Origin: Stephanodiscus triporus
Taxonomy: Eukaryota; Bacillariophyta; Thalassiosirophyceae; Thalassiosirales; Thalassiosiraceae
DNA: 18,470 nt
Reading direction: 5' to 3'
Assembly: GCA_036939755.1 (NCBI GenBank)
Contig: JALLAZ010000247.1
Coordinates: 1 to 18,470 of the forward strand
The first letter of the stretch is position 1. Each line of letters begins with the position of its first letter. Position numbers and translations under genes: made by a program. Positions 1-7,538 of this stretch are shown piece after piece. The notes under the pieces are model-generated. The model had not been told where the DNA came from. It saw only the letters and a list, made by a program, of their open reading frames with translations, and searched no databases.

Positions 1-469
1 GGAGGCGACGAGGAAACACGCCGCGACGACTACGACGACGACTACGACCGTCCTTTTCCCCGGTCGCGATCGGGACTGCGTGGGGGGTCGTTGTTTGTTG
101 GTTAATTTGTACGTGCGCACGCGTGGGCATTATTTTTTTGGCAGGAAGAGATACGCGAGGAGGAGGAGTGACACGAGAGGGGCCCCGGGGGTTCATTCAG
201 CTCGGAAAGCGTACGCACATAATATCAACTACCGAAACGAAATAATAATGTCATAACATCGTCGGGTGCCCCGAAAAACTCACGATCGCGGTGGCCTCGC
301 GACCGTCCGCGGCTGCCGCTCCTTCGTCGTCGTCGTCGTCGTCCGCGATCGAAAGGTGACCGTTCTTCGCATAATATTCGCCGCCATCGTTCGTCGTCAG
401 CAGGGAGGTCGTCTCGGTCGGAAACGTCGTGGTCGTCGTCATGGCCACCGTCGTCGTCTCCATCGTCAT
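1..469 (-). CDS. Putative type II membrane protein, N-terminal two exons (partial)
   Basis: Two exons are read on the minus strand. Exon 1 is 469..284, from an ATG, 62 codons. A consensus donor GTGAGT lies at 283..278, and the intron (283..76, 208 nt) ends in CCCCCCACGCAG. Exon 2 is 75..1, 25 codons, and runs off the window. The junction is phase 0. Exon 1 encodes a Thr-rich start, then an acidic stretch with six Asp (about residues 43-48). Exon 2 gives SRSRPGKR followed by eight Val and AACFLVAS, which looks like a signal anchor after basic residues. This suggests a cytoplasmic N-tail and a lumenal or extracellular C-terminal part, as in Golgi glycosyltransferases, but no enzymatic domain lies in the window. 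The intron assignment is inference. Without it the ORF stops at 251 after 72 aa. The gene is divergent from HARS. Function is unknown. Confidence 0.45.
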
Positions 470-532
470 GACATATATATATTATATCGAGCAGTATGTT
501 ATCCGTCCCCCGGGCTATCGTCGCGCGCGCCC

Positions 533-559
533 CGCCGATATTAATATATAATATCGGCG
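533..559. repeat. Perfect 11-bp inverted repeat with 5-nt spacer
   Basis: The left arm CGCCGATATTA (533-543) and right arm TAATATCGGCG (549-559) are exact reverse complements around ATATA. The repeat sits 64 bp from one start codon and about 400 bp from the other, in the middle of the divergent promoter. It could be a dimeric factor site or a short cruciform. No factor is assigned. Confidence 0.7.
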
Positions 560-835
560 CCCGTCGTCGGACCCTGCCTCCTGTCCCGCGGTCGACGACG
601 TCGGAACCTAGATGAACGTGGGAGGAGTACGATAGAGAGCATTCACCGCAATATCAATTTTCTGATATCTCTCTCTGTTGGCTTGCTTTTCGCACGTCAC
701 TCAAGCCGTCTGTCCGTCGTACGTCGTCCGTCGTTTGTCGTTTGTCCCCCAGGACAGCCGCACATTCATTCCCTCGCAGCAAAGAGTCTTGAACTTGCGA
801 TGCGAGACGTGGATCAACGACCTCTTCACGCAAAC

Positions 836-865
836 AGCTTTTTCGACACAAGCTTTTTCGACACA
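836..865 (+). repeat. 15-bp perfect tandem duplication in the HARS leader
   Basis: AGCTTTTTCGACACA occurs twice back to back (836-850 and 851-865), about 95 bp upstream of the HARS start codon. It is probably a slippage duplication in the 5' leader or promoter. Confidence 0.8.
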
Positions 866-905
866 CCCATATATTATATTATTTATCAAAGAGATAGATA
901 TAAGC

Positions 906-944
906 GAGAGAGAGAGAGAGTGGCACAGAGAGAGAGACAGAGAG
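906..944 (+). repeat. GA-rich microsatellite immediately 5' of HARS
   Basis: An interrupted (GA)n tract ends about 15 bp before the ATG at 960. It probably lies in the 5' UTR. Similar GA tracts occur at 5431-5443 and 5544-5570 upstream of the SDHAF1-like gene. Confidence 0.7.
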
Positions 945-959
945 CTGTTGAAATCAAAA

Positions 960-3900
960 ATGACAACGAGGACCGTCCTCGTCGGTAAGAACCGTCGCAT
1001 CACCCTCGACGAATTGCACTCGCTCAGCCGACGCGACGCGAGGCTCGAGGTGGTGGCGGCGGCATCGGCGGCATCGGCAAAGCAGCGGGAGGAGGAGAAG
1101 GAGCAGCCGAAGCGGACGACGTCGACGTCGACGTCGTCAACGCGGGAGTTGATCGAGGCCGCCCTCGACGGGCTCTCCCTCTCCGATCATCCCGTCGATC
1201 GTCCCGACCCCCCCGTCGCCGTCGTCGGGTCGTATCCGTCGTCTTTGTCTTCGTCGTCTTCGTCGTCGTCGCTGTTGTTGTTGTCGGAGGGGGCGACGAT
1301 CGCGTCGCTCGCCCTGCTATCGCTGACGCTGGCGCAGGGACGGATCGTTGTCGGCGTCGTCGGCGGGGATCACGATCGCTACGACGACGATCGGGCGATC
1401 GGGACGTCGACGAGGATCGCCGACATCGTCGACGTCCTCGTCTCACCCCCCTCCTCCTCGGCGCCGGGCATCATCGGATCGGCAGGGGGGGTCGGAGAAG
1501 GAGGAGGACGTCGTCGTCGTCCGTCCCTCCGCCTGCCGTCCGACGCGCGCGCGTACGCCGCCGTGGTCAACGGCCTCCTCCGCCTCCTGCTGCACCCGGG
1601 GGAAGAAGAAGACGACGACGGACCATCGTCGTCGTCCTCCTCCTCCTCCTCCTCCTCCTTGCGCCGCCCCCCCCCTACGAGGACGACGACGACGACGACG
1701 ATCGTTCGAGCCGGGCCGTACCTCGATCGGATCATAAACGTCGCCCGGATATCCCTGATGATGGTCGAGACGTCGGCGCGCGTGATGGACGCGATATCCG
1801 CTCTCACCGTCGAGAGGATCGGGGGGGGGGGGCACGGGCAGGGGGGGGGTGGGAGGGGGCCTGGACCTTGACATGTACTTGTTGACGAGGTACGACGAGC
1901 TACGTCCGCACAGGGGATGCGTCGAGACGGCGTCGGTGATACGCGCTTGCCTCTCCGGCACGACGCGCGTCGCGGCGGGCGGCGGCGGGGCCGACGTCGT
2001 CGGAGGGGGAGGGGGGGGGACGACGACGACTACTACGAGACGACTACTACTACTACTACGACGACGGAAGACGAGGAGGACGCGACGACATCGACGACGA
2101 CGGCGAGGTCGTTGGCGATCAGGTACGCGTCGACAATACCCCAGTATCACGGCCGTGCGAGGGAGGCAATACTATCGTCGTATAGGACCATCGAGGTCGA
2201 GACGAACTGTTCCCCGATGACCATCGACGAGGTGATGGATCCCACGATCGCTTGCATGGCGGTCGTGTCGACGCTTACGGGGATACTCGCGCTACGTCAC
2301 GGCATCGACGCGCGAACGGGCGGCGGACCGCCGGCGCCCGCGTTCGCGATCGATAACACGACGGATACGACTGACGCGATGGGAGGAGGAGGAGGAGGAG
2401 GGGGGGGGCGGAAGGAGGAGGAGGAGGAAAGAGATCCGCCGTCGCCGTGGGGACTGTCCGGCCTAGCGTCCGAGCTGGAAAAGTGCGTGTCGGGATTGCG
2501 TCGATCGCTGGAATACGAGGCCAAGATCGGGTGCGAACACGTGTCGTCGGAACTCGCGAGGAGGGAGGGGGAGCGCATGGCCAAGGAGGCCGAGAAGGCG
2601 GCGAGGAGGGCGGGGAAGAAGAAGGAGGACGACGACGCTCCGGCGTCGTCGTCGTCGTCGTGCGCATCCGCATCGACCGCGCCCTTGGGGGGCGGGGGAG
2701 GAGGATCGAGCGACGCGACGGGCGCAGGAGGAGAAGGAGGAGGCGCGGAGGAGGGGGAGGGCGGGAAGGAGAAGGCCGCGGCAGTCGCAGTAGACGAATT
2801 CGCGGGCATGACGGAGGCGCAGAAGGCCAAGGTCCTCAAGAAGAGGGCCGAGAAGGAGGCGAAGGCGGCCGCGAAGGCGAGGGCGAGGGAGGAGAAGGCG
2901 TCGGGGGGACTCGCCGCACTGTCCTCCGTCTTCGGCGCGGGGACCGCGCTAATCTACACCCTGCTATCCAACTCCTCCTCCTCCTCCGACGGCGGCGACG
3001 ATGGCACCGCGGGTTTGCTCTCCGACCCGACCCTGCTCGCGAAATTGGAAAGGACAGTCGACGGCCTCCTGTCCGGGGGGATGCAGCGCAAGCCGAAGGT
3101 GCCCAAGGGAACGAGGGATTATCTCCCGGAGCAGATGTCGATCCGCGACGAGGCATTCTCCATCATCCGACGCGTGTTCAAGCGTCACGGGGCAGTCGAG
3201 ATCGACACGCCCGTCTTTGAGCTCAAGGAGACGTTGACGGGTAAGTACGGGGAGGATTCGAAGCTCATATACGACCTCGCCGACCAGGGGGGGGAATCCC
3301 TCGCCCTGCGATACGACCTGACGGTGCCATTCGCGCGATTCCTCGCCGTGAACGCCGTGGGGAACATCAAGCGGTATCACATCGGGAAGGTATACCGTCG
3401 CGACCAGCCGGCGCTGTCGAGGGGACGGTATCGCGAATTCTACCAGTGCGACTTCGACATCGCGGGATCGTACGGGAGGATGGTGCCCGACTCGGAGTGC
3501 CTCGTCGTCGCGTGCGAGATACTCGACGCGCTCCCGATCGGGGACTTCGGGATCAAGCTGAACCACCGGCGTCTCCTGGACGCGATATTGGACATATGTG
3601 GCGTCCCCGCCGACAAATTCCGAAGCATCTGCAGCGCCGTGGACAAGCTCGACAAGGAGCCGTGGGGCGAGGTTCGGAGGGAGATGGTCGATGAGAAGGG
3701 ACTAGCGGGGGACGTGGCCGACAGGATTGGCGAGTTCGTGGTGCTGAAGGGCGAGCCGTGGGAAATGTACAATTCGCTCATGGACGCCAAGAAGTTCGGC
3801 GATCACAAGGGGGCGCTGGATGCCATGGAGGACCTGCGCATATGCTTCGACTACCTGGACGCCATGGACAAGCTTCGATTCATCTCCTTCGACCTTAGCC

Positions 3901-4570
3901 TGGCGCGGGGGTTGGATTATTACACCGGCGTGATTTACGAGGCCGTTTGCATGAATGGCAACACGCAGGTGGGGAGCATCGGCGGCGGAGGACGATACGA
4001 CAATCTCGTTTCCATGTTCCAGGAGGCTGGAAAGGTGACCCCCTGCGTGGGTGTCAGCGTTGGCATCGAGCGTGTGTTCACTCTCATGGAGGAACGGTAA
4101 GTTCAATACAAACTTTCAAGCTTGTATTCATAATTGGGTCGGTTATTTTTACGAACACCCTCCTTAACGGTTCAACTCTTACTTGGTGCAGTCTTCGACA
4201 AGAACAAGGAGGATCGATTAAACAGCCCAACGTAGCCGTACTAGTTGCATCTGCCGGCGAGAACTTAATGCGGGAGCGCATGAAACTCGCCAAGGTCCTG
4301 TGGGACGCCAACATATCCGCGGAATTCAGCCAGCAGGAAAATCCCAAACTCAAGTTCGAGATCGCGAACGCGTTGGATCGACAGATCCCATTCATGGCGA
4401 TCGTCGGCGAGGAGGAAGCGAGGGAGGGCAAATGCAAGGTGAAGGATTTGAAGGCGAGGACCGAGGAGACGGTTGACTTGTCGGAGTTGGTCAGGACGTT
4501 AAGAGGGAAGGGAGTCGTGCCGGTGGGCTGCGAGTTTGCAATGAATCTATTGAAGAGCGAGAGCGGCTAA
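960..4570 (+). CDS. HARS: Histidyl-tRNA synthetase, cytosolic plant-type, with long N-terminal extension
   Basis: Charges tRNA-His with histidine. Exons are 960..4096 and 4192..4570. The intron 4097..4191 has GTAAGT/TGCAG ends and joins CG to T as one Arg codon. Total length is 3516 nt, about 1171 aa after two compensating frame changes. The class II core starts near residue 713 ([13 protein letters not shown]), followed by motif 1 ([11 protein letters not shown]), [10 protein letters not shown], motif 2 ([15 protein letters not shown]), the His-specific loop RGLDYYTG (Arg about residue 983) and motif 3 (GGGGRYDNL to [10 protein letters not shown]). Exon 2 carries the anticodon-binding domain. 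The N-terminal 700 residues contain a start resembling aromatic ammonia-lyases ([18 protein letters not shown]), long Ser, Thr, Asp and Gly runs, and a charged Lys/Glu/Ala helix (about residues 540-660). Frame 3 breaks at TGA 1869 but continues in frame 1 ([20 protein letters not shown]) and returns to frame 3 near 2011-2020. The start is ATG 960; in-frame sequence upstream to 678 is leader-like. Confidence 0.9.
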
Positions 4571-4873
4571 GAAAATAACATTAATTAACTCCGCGGCAAA
4601 TCGCTAGAAGAATAGGGAAGTAGGTCGATTATGGGCGCCATTTATTGGGTAATTTGTTCTGTCGTATAATCGGCCTTCTCTTCAGTAATTTTTCCAACAA
4701 CAAGAAGATCCATTTTTTCTTTTGCCCATTCTTTTCATCGAGCTTGGACGAATATGGTAGCCAAGTAGATAAGACTTTCGCTGACGGAATATGAATACTC
4801 GATGCTTGACGGTACATTATGACCGGCCAGCCCATTTGGTTCGCCTACGAGGCCTACATTAGTAAGAGCGCCC
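4571..4873. other. Convergent intergenic region (HARS / SDHAF1-like)
   Basis: About 300 bp between the two stop codons. Composition drops to AT-rich directly after HARS (AATAACATTAATTAAC). It presumably holds both 3' UTRs and polyadenylation sites. A 68-codon minus-strand ORF (4835..4629) has no recognisable features. No RNA gene seen. Confidence 0.6.
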
Positions 4874-5215
4874 CTATGCCCCTCCTACTAAATCCACCCC
4901 CGGCATTTTTAACAATTGCAATTGCTTCCTGCCCTTCCTAATCTTGTATTCGATTGTCTTGAAATCCGATCGTTTCGCCTCCGACGCCTCCCTGCGGAAT
5001 TGATCTCGCGCGAAGGCCGTCGTGCTGCGCTCGCCACCGGAAGACGAGAGCATTTGGCCGACCTGCAGGTGCGACCTCGGGCTGATAGCAGCAGATGGCA
5101 ACGACGCCCTTCGGCGATCCTTCCGTATGGCCTCGCGAAGGATGGATCGATAGAGTGCCAAGACGTCCCTTTGCAATCCGGAGAGCCTCGACGCGGGAGT
5201 CATTGCCCCCCGCAT
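4874..5215 (-). CDS. SDHAF1: SDHAF1-like LYR-motif protein (succinate dehydrogenase assembly factor)
   Basis: A single-exon 113-aa protein. An LYR motif is at residues 21-23 in the context LQRDVLALYRSILREA. The C-terminal part has IEYKIRKGRKQLQLLKMPGV (residues 88-107), closely matching the IEY..RRGRRQLQLL signature of SDHAF1 as I recall it. SDHAF1 acts in the mitochondrial matrix, where it helps insert or protect the Fe-S clusters of the SDHB subunit of complex II, with the LYR motif engaging the Fe-S transfer machinery. An Arg in the RRGRRQ segment is functionally critical in the human protein. About 30 extra residues (roughly 34-66, Ser/Ala/Arg-rich) separate helix 1 from helix 2 compared with the animal protein; they are in frame with no convincing splice sites. 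The start is the first ATG; a second in-frame Met is residue 5. No clear cleavable presequence is seen. Another LYR-family member is a less likely alternative. Confidence 0.8.
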   Translation of the reverse strand: MRGAMTPASRLSGLQRDVLALYRSILREAIRKDRRRASLPSAAISPRSHLQVGQMLSSSGGERSTTAFARDQFRREASEAKRSDFKTIEYKIRKGRKQLQLLKMPGVDLVGGA

Positions 5216-6065
5216 GTCTCTTAATTATGGTAGCCGCCGCACTCGAAAATCCTGAATGAAGAGCGACGGAGTACTTTCCTTTTCGTGGACGATTACGCCA
5301 CGCCCAAGAGCTGGCGGTGACGAGGGACAGATGATAGGGATGGATGGGGGATGGAGGATGGGGAACTGTGGCAAAATAAGTCTCTGTTCCGGTCCAAGTG
5401 TAGGAATTAATACTTATTACTACAAAGGCAGAGAGAGAGAGAGGATTCTTCACAGTCATTTTTTTTCTCGACGAGGCACGCCTCAGCTCCGCAACGACAC
5501 AATTCAATCGCGGTGTAAATAAGAGCACAGCCATCTCCTCTAGTAGAGAGAGAAAGAGAGAGAGAGGAGAGCGGATTGTTTTCACAGCTGCAACGGTGCG
5601 TGGTGCAGACAGCATCTTTGAGCGATCCCGATATCCTTGTCATTGTTGTTTTCGCGTGGGTTGTGTTGGGGCAACCGTCATGTTTCGGCTCCGCAATGCG
5701 ATTTCAAAAGATATTTGATTCCATGCCGAATGTGGGTGACCTCTGACTTAAGAAGAGGTCTCTCGCCGGTGAATAGCATTAAACTTGGACGCCCTGCGAG
5801 ACTGGAATGATGGGTTTGGATTCCGATCAATGCCATGGACTCACTTCACGATGCATCCGTTAAGGTTGCTCAAGCGTCGTTTATGTGCGAGTTTCTACGT
5901 ATCTCTCTTGTCGAATTGTTACTGGCTTTGTCCGGGTCTGATGAGATGTTTCAAATGTCGGCAGTCGACGCACGAATCGTTGTTCTTTCTTTGCGTCTTT
6001 GCTAAATCCTCCTTCTCCTATTCCCTTCATCCCCTCGACGCAGCGTGTCGATTCAATTTTTAACC
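5216..6065. promoter_or_regulatory. Divergent intergenic region (SDHAF1-like / WHxH protein)
   Basis: About 850 bp between divergent starts. It contains two GA-rich microsatellites (5431-5443, 5544-5570), which read as CT tracts on the strand of the SDHAF1-like gene. A small hairpin with 7-bp arms lies at 5738-5744/5754-5760 (GACCTCT/AGAGGTC). A pyrimidine tract ending CTCGACGCAG (6034-6043) lies 22 bp before the downstream ATG and could be the acceptor of a 5' UTR intron. ORFs here lack recognisable features and I do not call a gene. Confidence 0.5.
5544..5570. repeat. GA-rich microsatellite
   Basis: An interrupted run of GA dinucleotides. A second, shorter one (GA x6) is at 5431-5443. Both lie upstream of the minus-strand SDHAF1-like gene. 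Confidence 0.75.
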
Positions 6066-6527
6066 ATGAGCCCGAAGAAGGCAACCGCGACTCAGTCGAA
6101 GAACAAGAAGCAGAAACTCGACATGCCAACCTTGACGGACGAGGAAAAGAGGGTCATTCTGATCCAGTACGAAAAGGAGAACGAGTGCGACGATGCCGAA
6201 TCTCTCTTCACCGAGTATCTCAAGTTCATTGCGATCAAGATTCGAGAGAAGGATACAGACGACAAACGCGCCGCACCATCAAAGATGATCGATGAGATGT
6301 GGCATGCTCACATCCTCTCAACAAAGGAGTACTTCGCCTTCTGTGATCGTCACAACGATGGAGATTATCTCCACCACGATCCAACCATGGTCGATGTTCC
6401 ATCCCGTTACAGGTTGACAATGATTCGCTACATAGAGATGTTCGGGGATCTCTACAGCCGACTCATTTGGCCTCCTCCCGTGGAAGAATATAACTCCGAA
6501 TACAGTGAGGACCCTGGCTGCGGCTAA
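6066..6527 (+). CDS. Small conserved-looking protein with WHxH and HHDP motifs (GRDP/DUF1399-like?)
   Basis: A single-exon 153-aa protein. The start is ATG 6066 in context AACCATGA; in-frame sequence to 6045 lacks ATG. It opens with a Lys-rich, NLS-like stretch (SKNKKQK), then a helical region (DEEKRVILIQYEKE, YLKFIAIKI). The core is MIDEMWHAHILSTKEYFAFC followed by GDYLHHDP, and the C-terminal helix is RYRLTMIRYIEMFGDLY. The WHxH box preceded by an acidic Ile/Met-Asp and followed by a Tyr/Cys helix recalls the D-x-x-WHxHQ...Y motif of glycine-rich-domain-like (GRDP/DUF1399) proteins, and small stand-alone WHxH/HHDP proteins that I believe occur in diatoms and oomycetes. The clustered His, Asp and Cys suggest metal binding, which is inference. 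The acidic, Pro-containing tail ends in CG. Biochemical role unknown. Confidence 0.75.
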   Translation: MSPKKATATQSKNKKQKLDMPTLTDEEKRVILIQYEKENECDDAESLFTEYLKFIAIKIREKDTDDKRAAPSKMIDEMWHAHILSTKEYFAFCDRHNDGDYLHHDPTMVDVPSRYRLTMIRYIEMFGDLYSRLIWPPPVEEYNSEYSEDPGCG

Positions 6528-6809
6528 TTAAAACCTTGTTGCAAGCGGTAGTGCTTAGTTTTCATAGGTATTGATAGTTCATAAATGAATAATATTTTCA
6601 TTTTACAATCTGGTAAAATCACTGAAGCAACGCATCAGGCATCGATCTTCCAATCAACGACGAGGGTCGAAACTATCAGAATCTAATGCCGTCATTTCTT
6701 TGATTGTCTCACGCTGGCCACAATCATTGCGAGCGAACAACGCCGAGAATGGCACCACTCTCCTTTGTCATCAGTCGCTGGCGTCTCCTGCTTCATCATT
6801 AGGACTTTT
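6528..6809. other. Short convergent intergenic region
   Basis: About 280 bp between the stops of the WHxH protein and the Cys-rich secreted protein. AT-rich near the 5' end (AATGAATAATATTTTCATTTT). Presumably 3' UTRs only. Confidence 0.5.
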
Positions 6810-7538
6810 CTACGAACGGATCCACTCGGCTGTATCGCCATCCTTTTGCATTTCATTACAGCCTCCATCCGAAATCTTAGAACAATAACCTGCATACGTT
6901 GGTAGATCAGCGTTGCACTTTACTTCATCATCGGCACAAGGGCAACCTCCATCGGCAATTAGCGCGCACGAGTCTGGATTCATAAAATCCCCACATGTTT
7001 CATGTGTTTTGTAGTCACAACACAAGGAAGTGTTTTTAATGCAGGTACCGGTGGGGTTATGGGAGTATTCATCAAACTCTCCAGAGCACTTTTTTTCTCC
7101 TTCCGGGCAGGGGCATCCTCCATCCTCAACATTGGCGCAAAACTTGCCCTTGGGATCAAATGCACCATTAGGATAACACGTTTCCTGTGCAAGGCTGCCG
7201 TCCGTTGCTCTGTCGCTACAGCAAACGTCAGTGCACAATACTTCTGGACCCCATGCGCACCCATCATAACATTTAGTCAGGCCTTCGGGACAAGCGCATC
7301 CATCTCCAACACCTCCAGCTCCGTCCCACGATCCACAAGAAAGGACAATGTTATCATCATTCATGCAAGACTGTTCCGTATCCTTGCACGAAATATTCTT
7401 ATTCTGGCCCCCCTTTGCGACCAGTCGATCGAAAGAACGTAGCATACGTCGCTCGCTGCCATCGCGATGATTCGCGGCAGCGGTCGCCCCCACCAGGGCT
7501 GCAAAATATAGAGTCTTGGCGAACATCATCATCATCAT
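6810..7538 (-). CDS. Secreted cysteine-rich repeat protein
   Basis: A single-exon 242-aa protein. It starts with five Met codons (a CAT run on the plus strand), then a classical signal peptide (FAKTLYFAALVGATAAA, cleavage probably near residue 22). A basic stretch (residues 24-38) may be a propeptide. The mature part has 25 Cys and three imperfect repeats. Each repeat has a [Q/E]-[S/T]-C start (about residues 56, 119 and 180), then a Cys, a Gly-Cys-x-Cys box (CACPEGLTKC, GCPCPEGEKKC, GCPCADDEVKC) and a closing Cys or CC. N-x-S/T sequons occur at NIS (about 48) and NTS (about 169). The pattern indicates a disulfide-stabilised extracellular or cell-wall protein, but I cannot assign a named domain. 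The odd Cys count could allow an intermolecular disulfide. Any of the five Met could initiate; the first is used here. Confidence 0.8.
   Translation of the reverse strand: MMMMMFAKTLYFAALVGATAAANHRDGSERRMLRSFDRLVAKGGQNKNISCKDTEQSCMNDDNIVLSCGSWDGAGGVGDGCACPEGLTKCYDGCAWGPEVLCTDVCCSDRATDGSLAQETCYPNGAFDPKGKFCANVEDGGCPCPEGEKKCSGEFDEYSHNPTGTCIKNTSLCCDYKTHETCGDFMNPDSCALIADGGCPCADDEVKCNADLPTYAGYCSKISDGGCNEMQKDGDTAEWIRS

Larger units (their letters stand above)
470..959. promoter_or_regulatory. Divergent intergenic region between the minus-strand membrane-protein gene and HARS
   Basis: 490 bp separate two head-to-head start codons. AT-rich TATATATA-like sequence (about 471-487) lies directly upstream of the minus-strand ATG. 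The centre holds a perfect inverted repeat (533-559). The HARS-proximal half has GTC/GTT-rich sequence (706-748), a 15-bp tandem duplication (836-865) and a GA tract (906-944) just before the HARS ATG. A short upstream ORF (ATG at 800, ends 988) overlaps the HARS start out of frame. Promoter roles are inferred from position only. Confidence 0.5.

Noticed and set aside
678..959. In-frame extension of HARS upstream of ATG 960
   Set aside because: The sequence is leader-like (GTC/GTT repeats, a 15-bp duplication, a GA tract) and shows no protein-like conservation. ATG 960 begins the lyase-like segment.
1024..2150. Long ORFs on the minus strand and in other frames opposite HARS
   Set aside because: They are products of GTC/GAC repeats without stops, rich in Arg, Pro, Ser or Val, with no domain features.
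4629..4835. 68-codon minus-strand ORF between HARS and the SDHAF1-like gene
   Set aside because: It lies in a short convergent 3' region, has no recognisable motif and no upstream room for a promoter.
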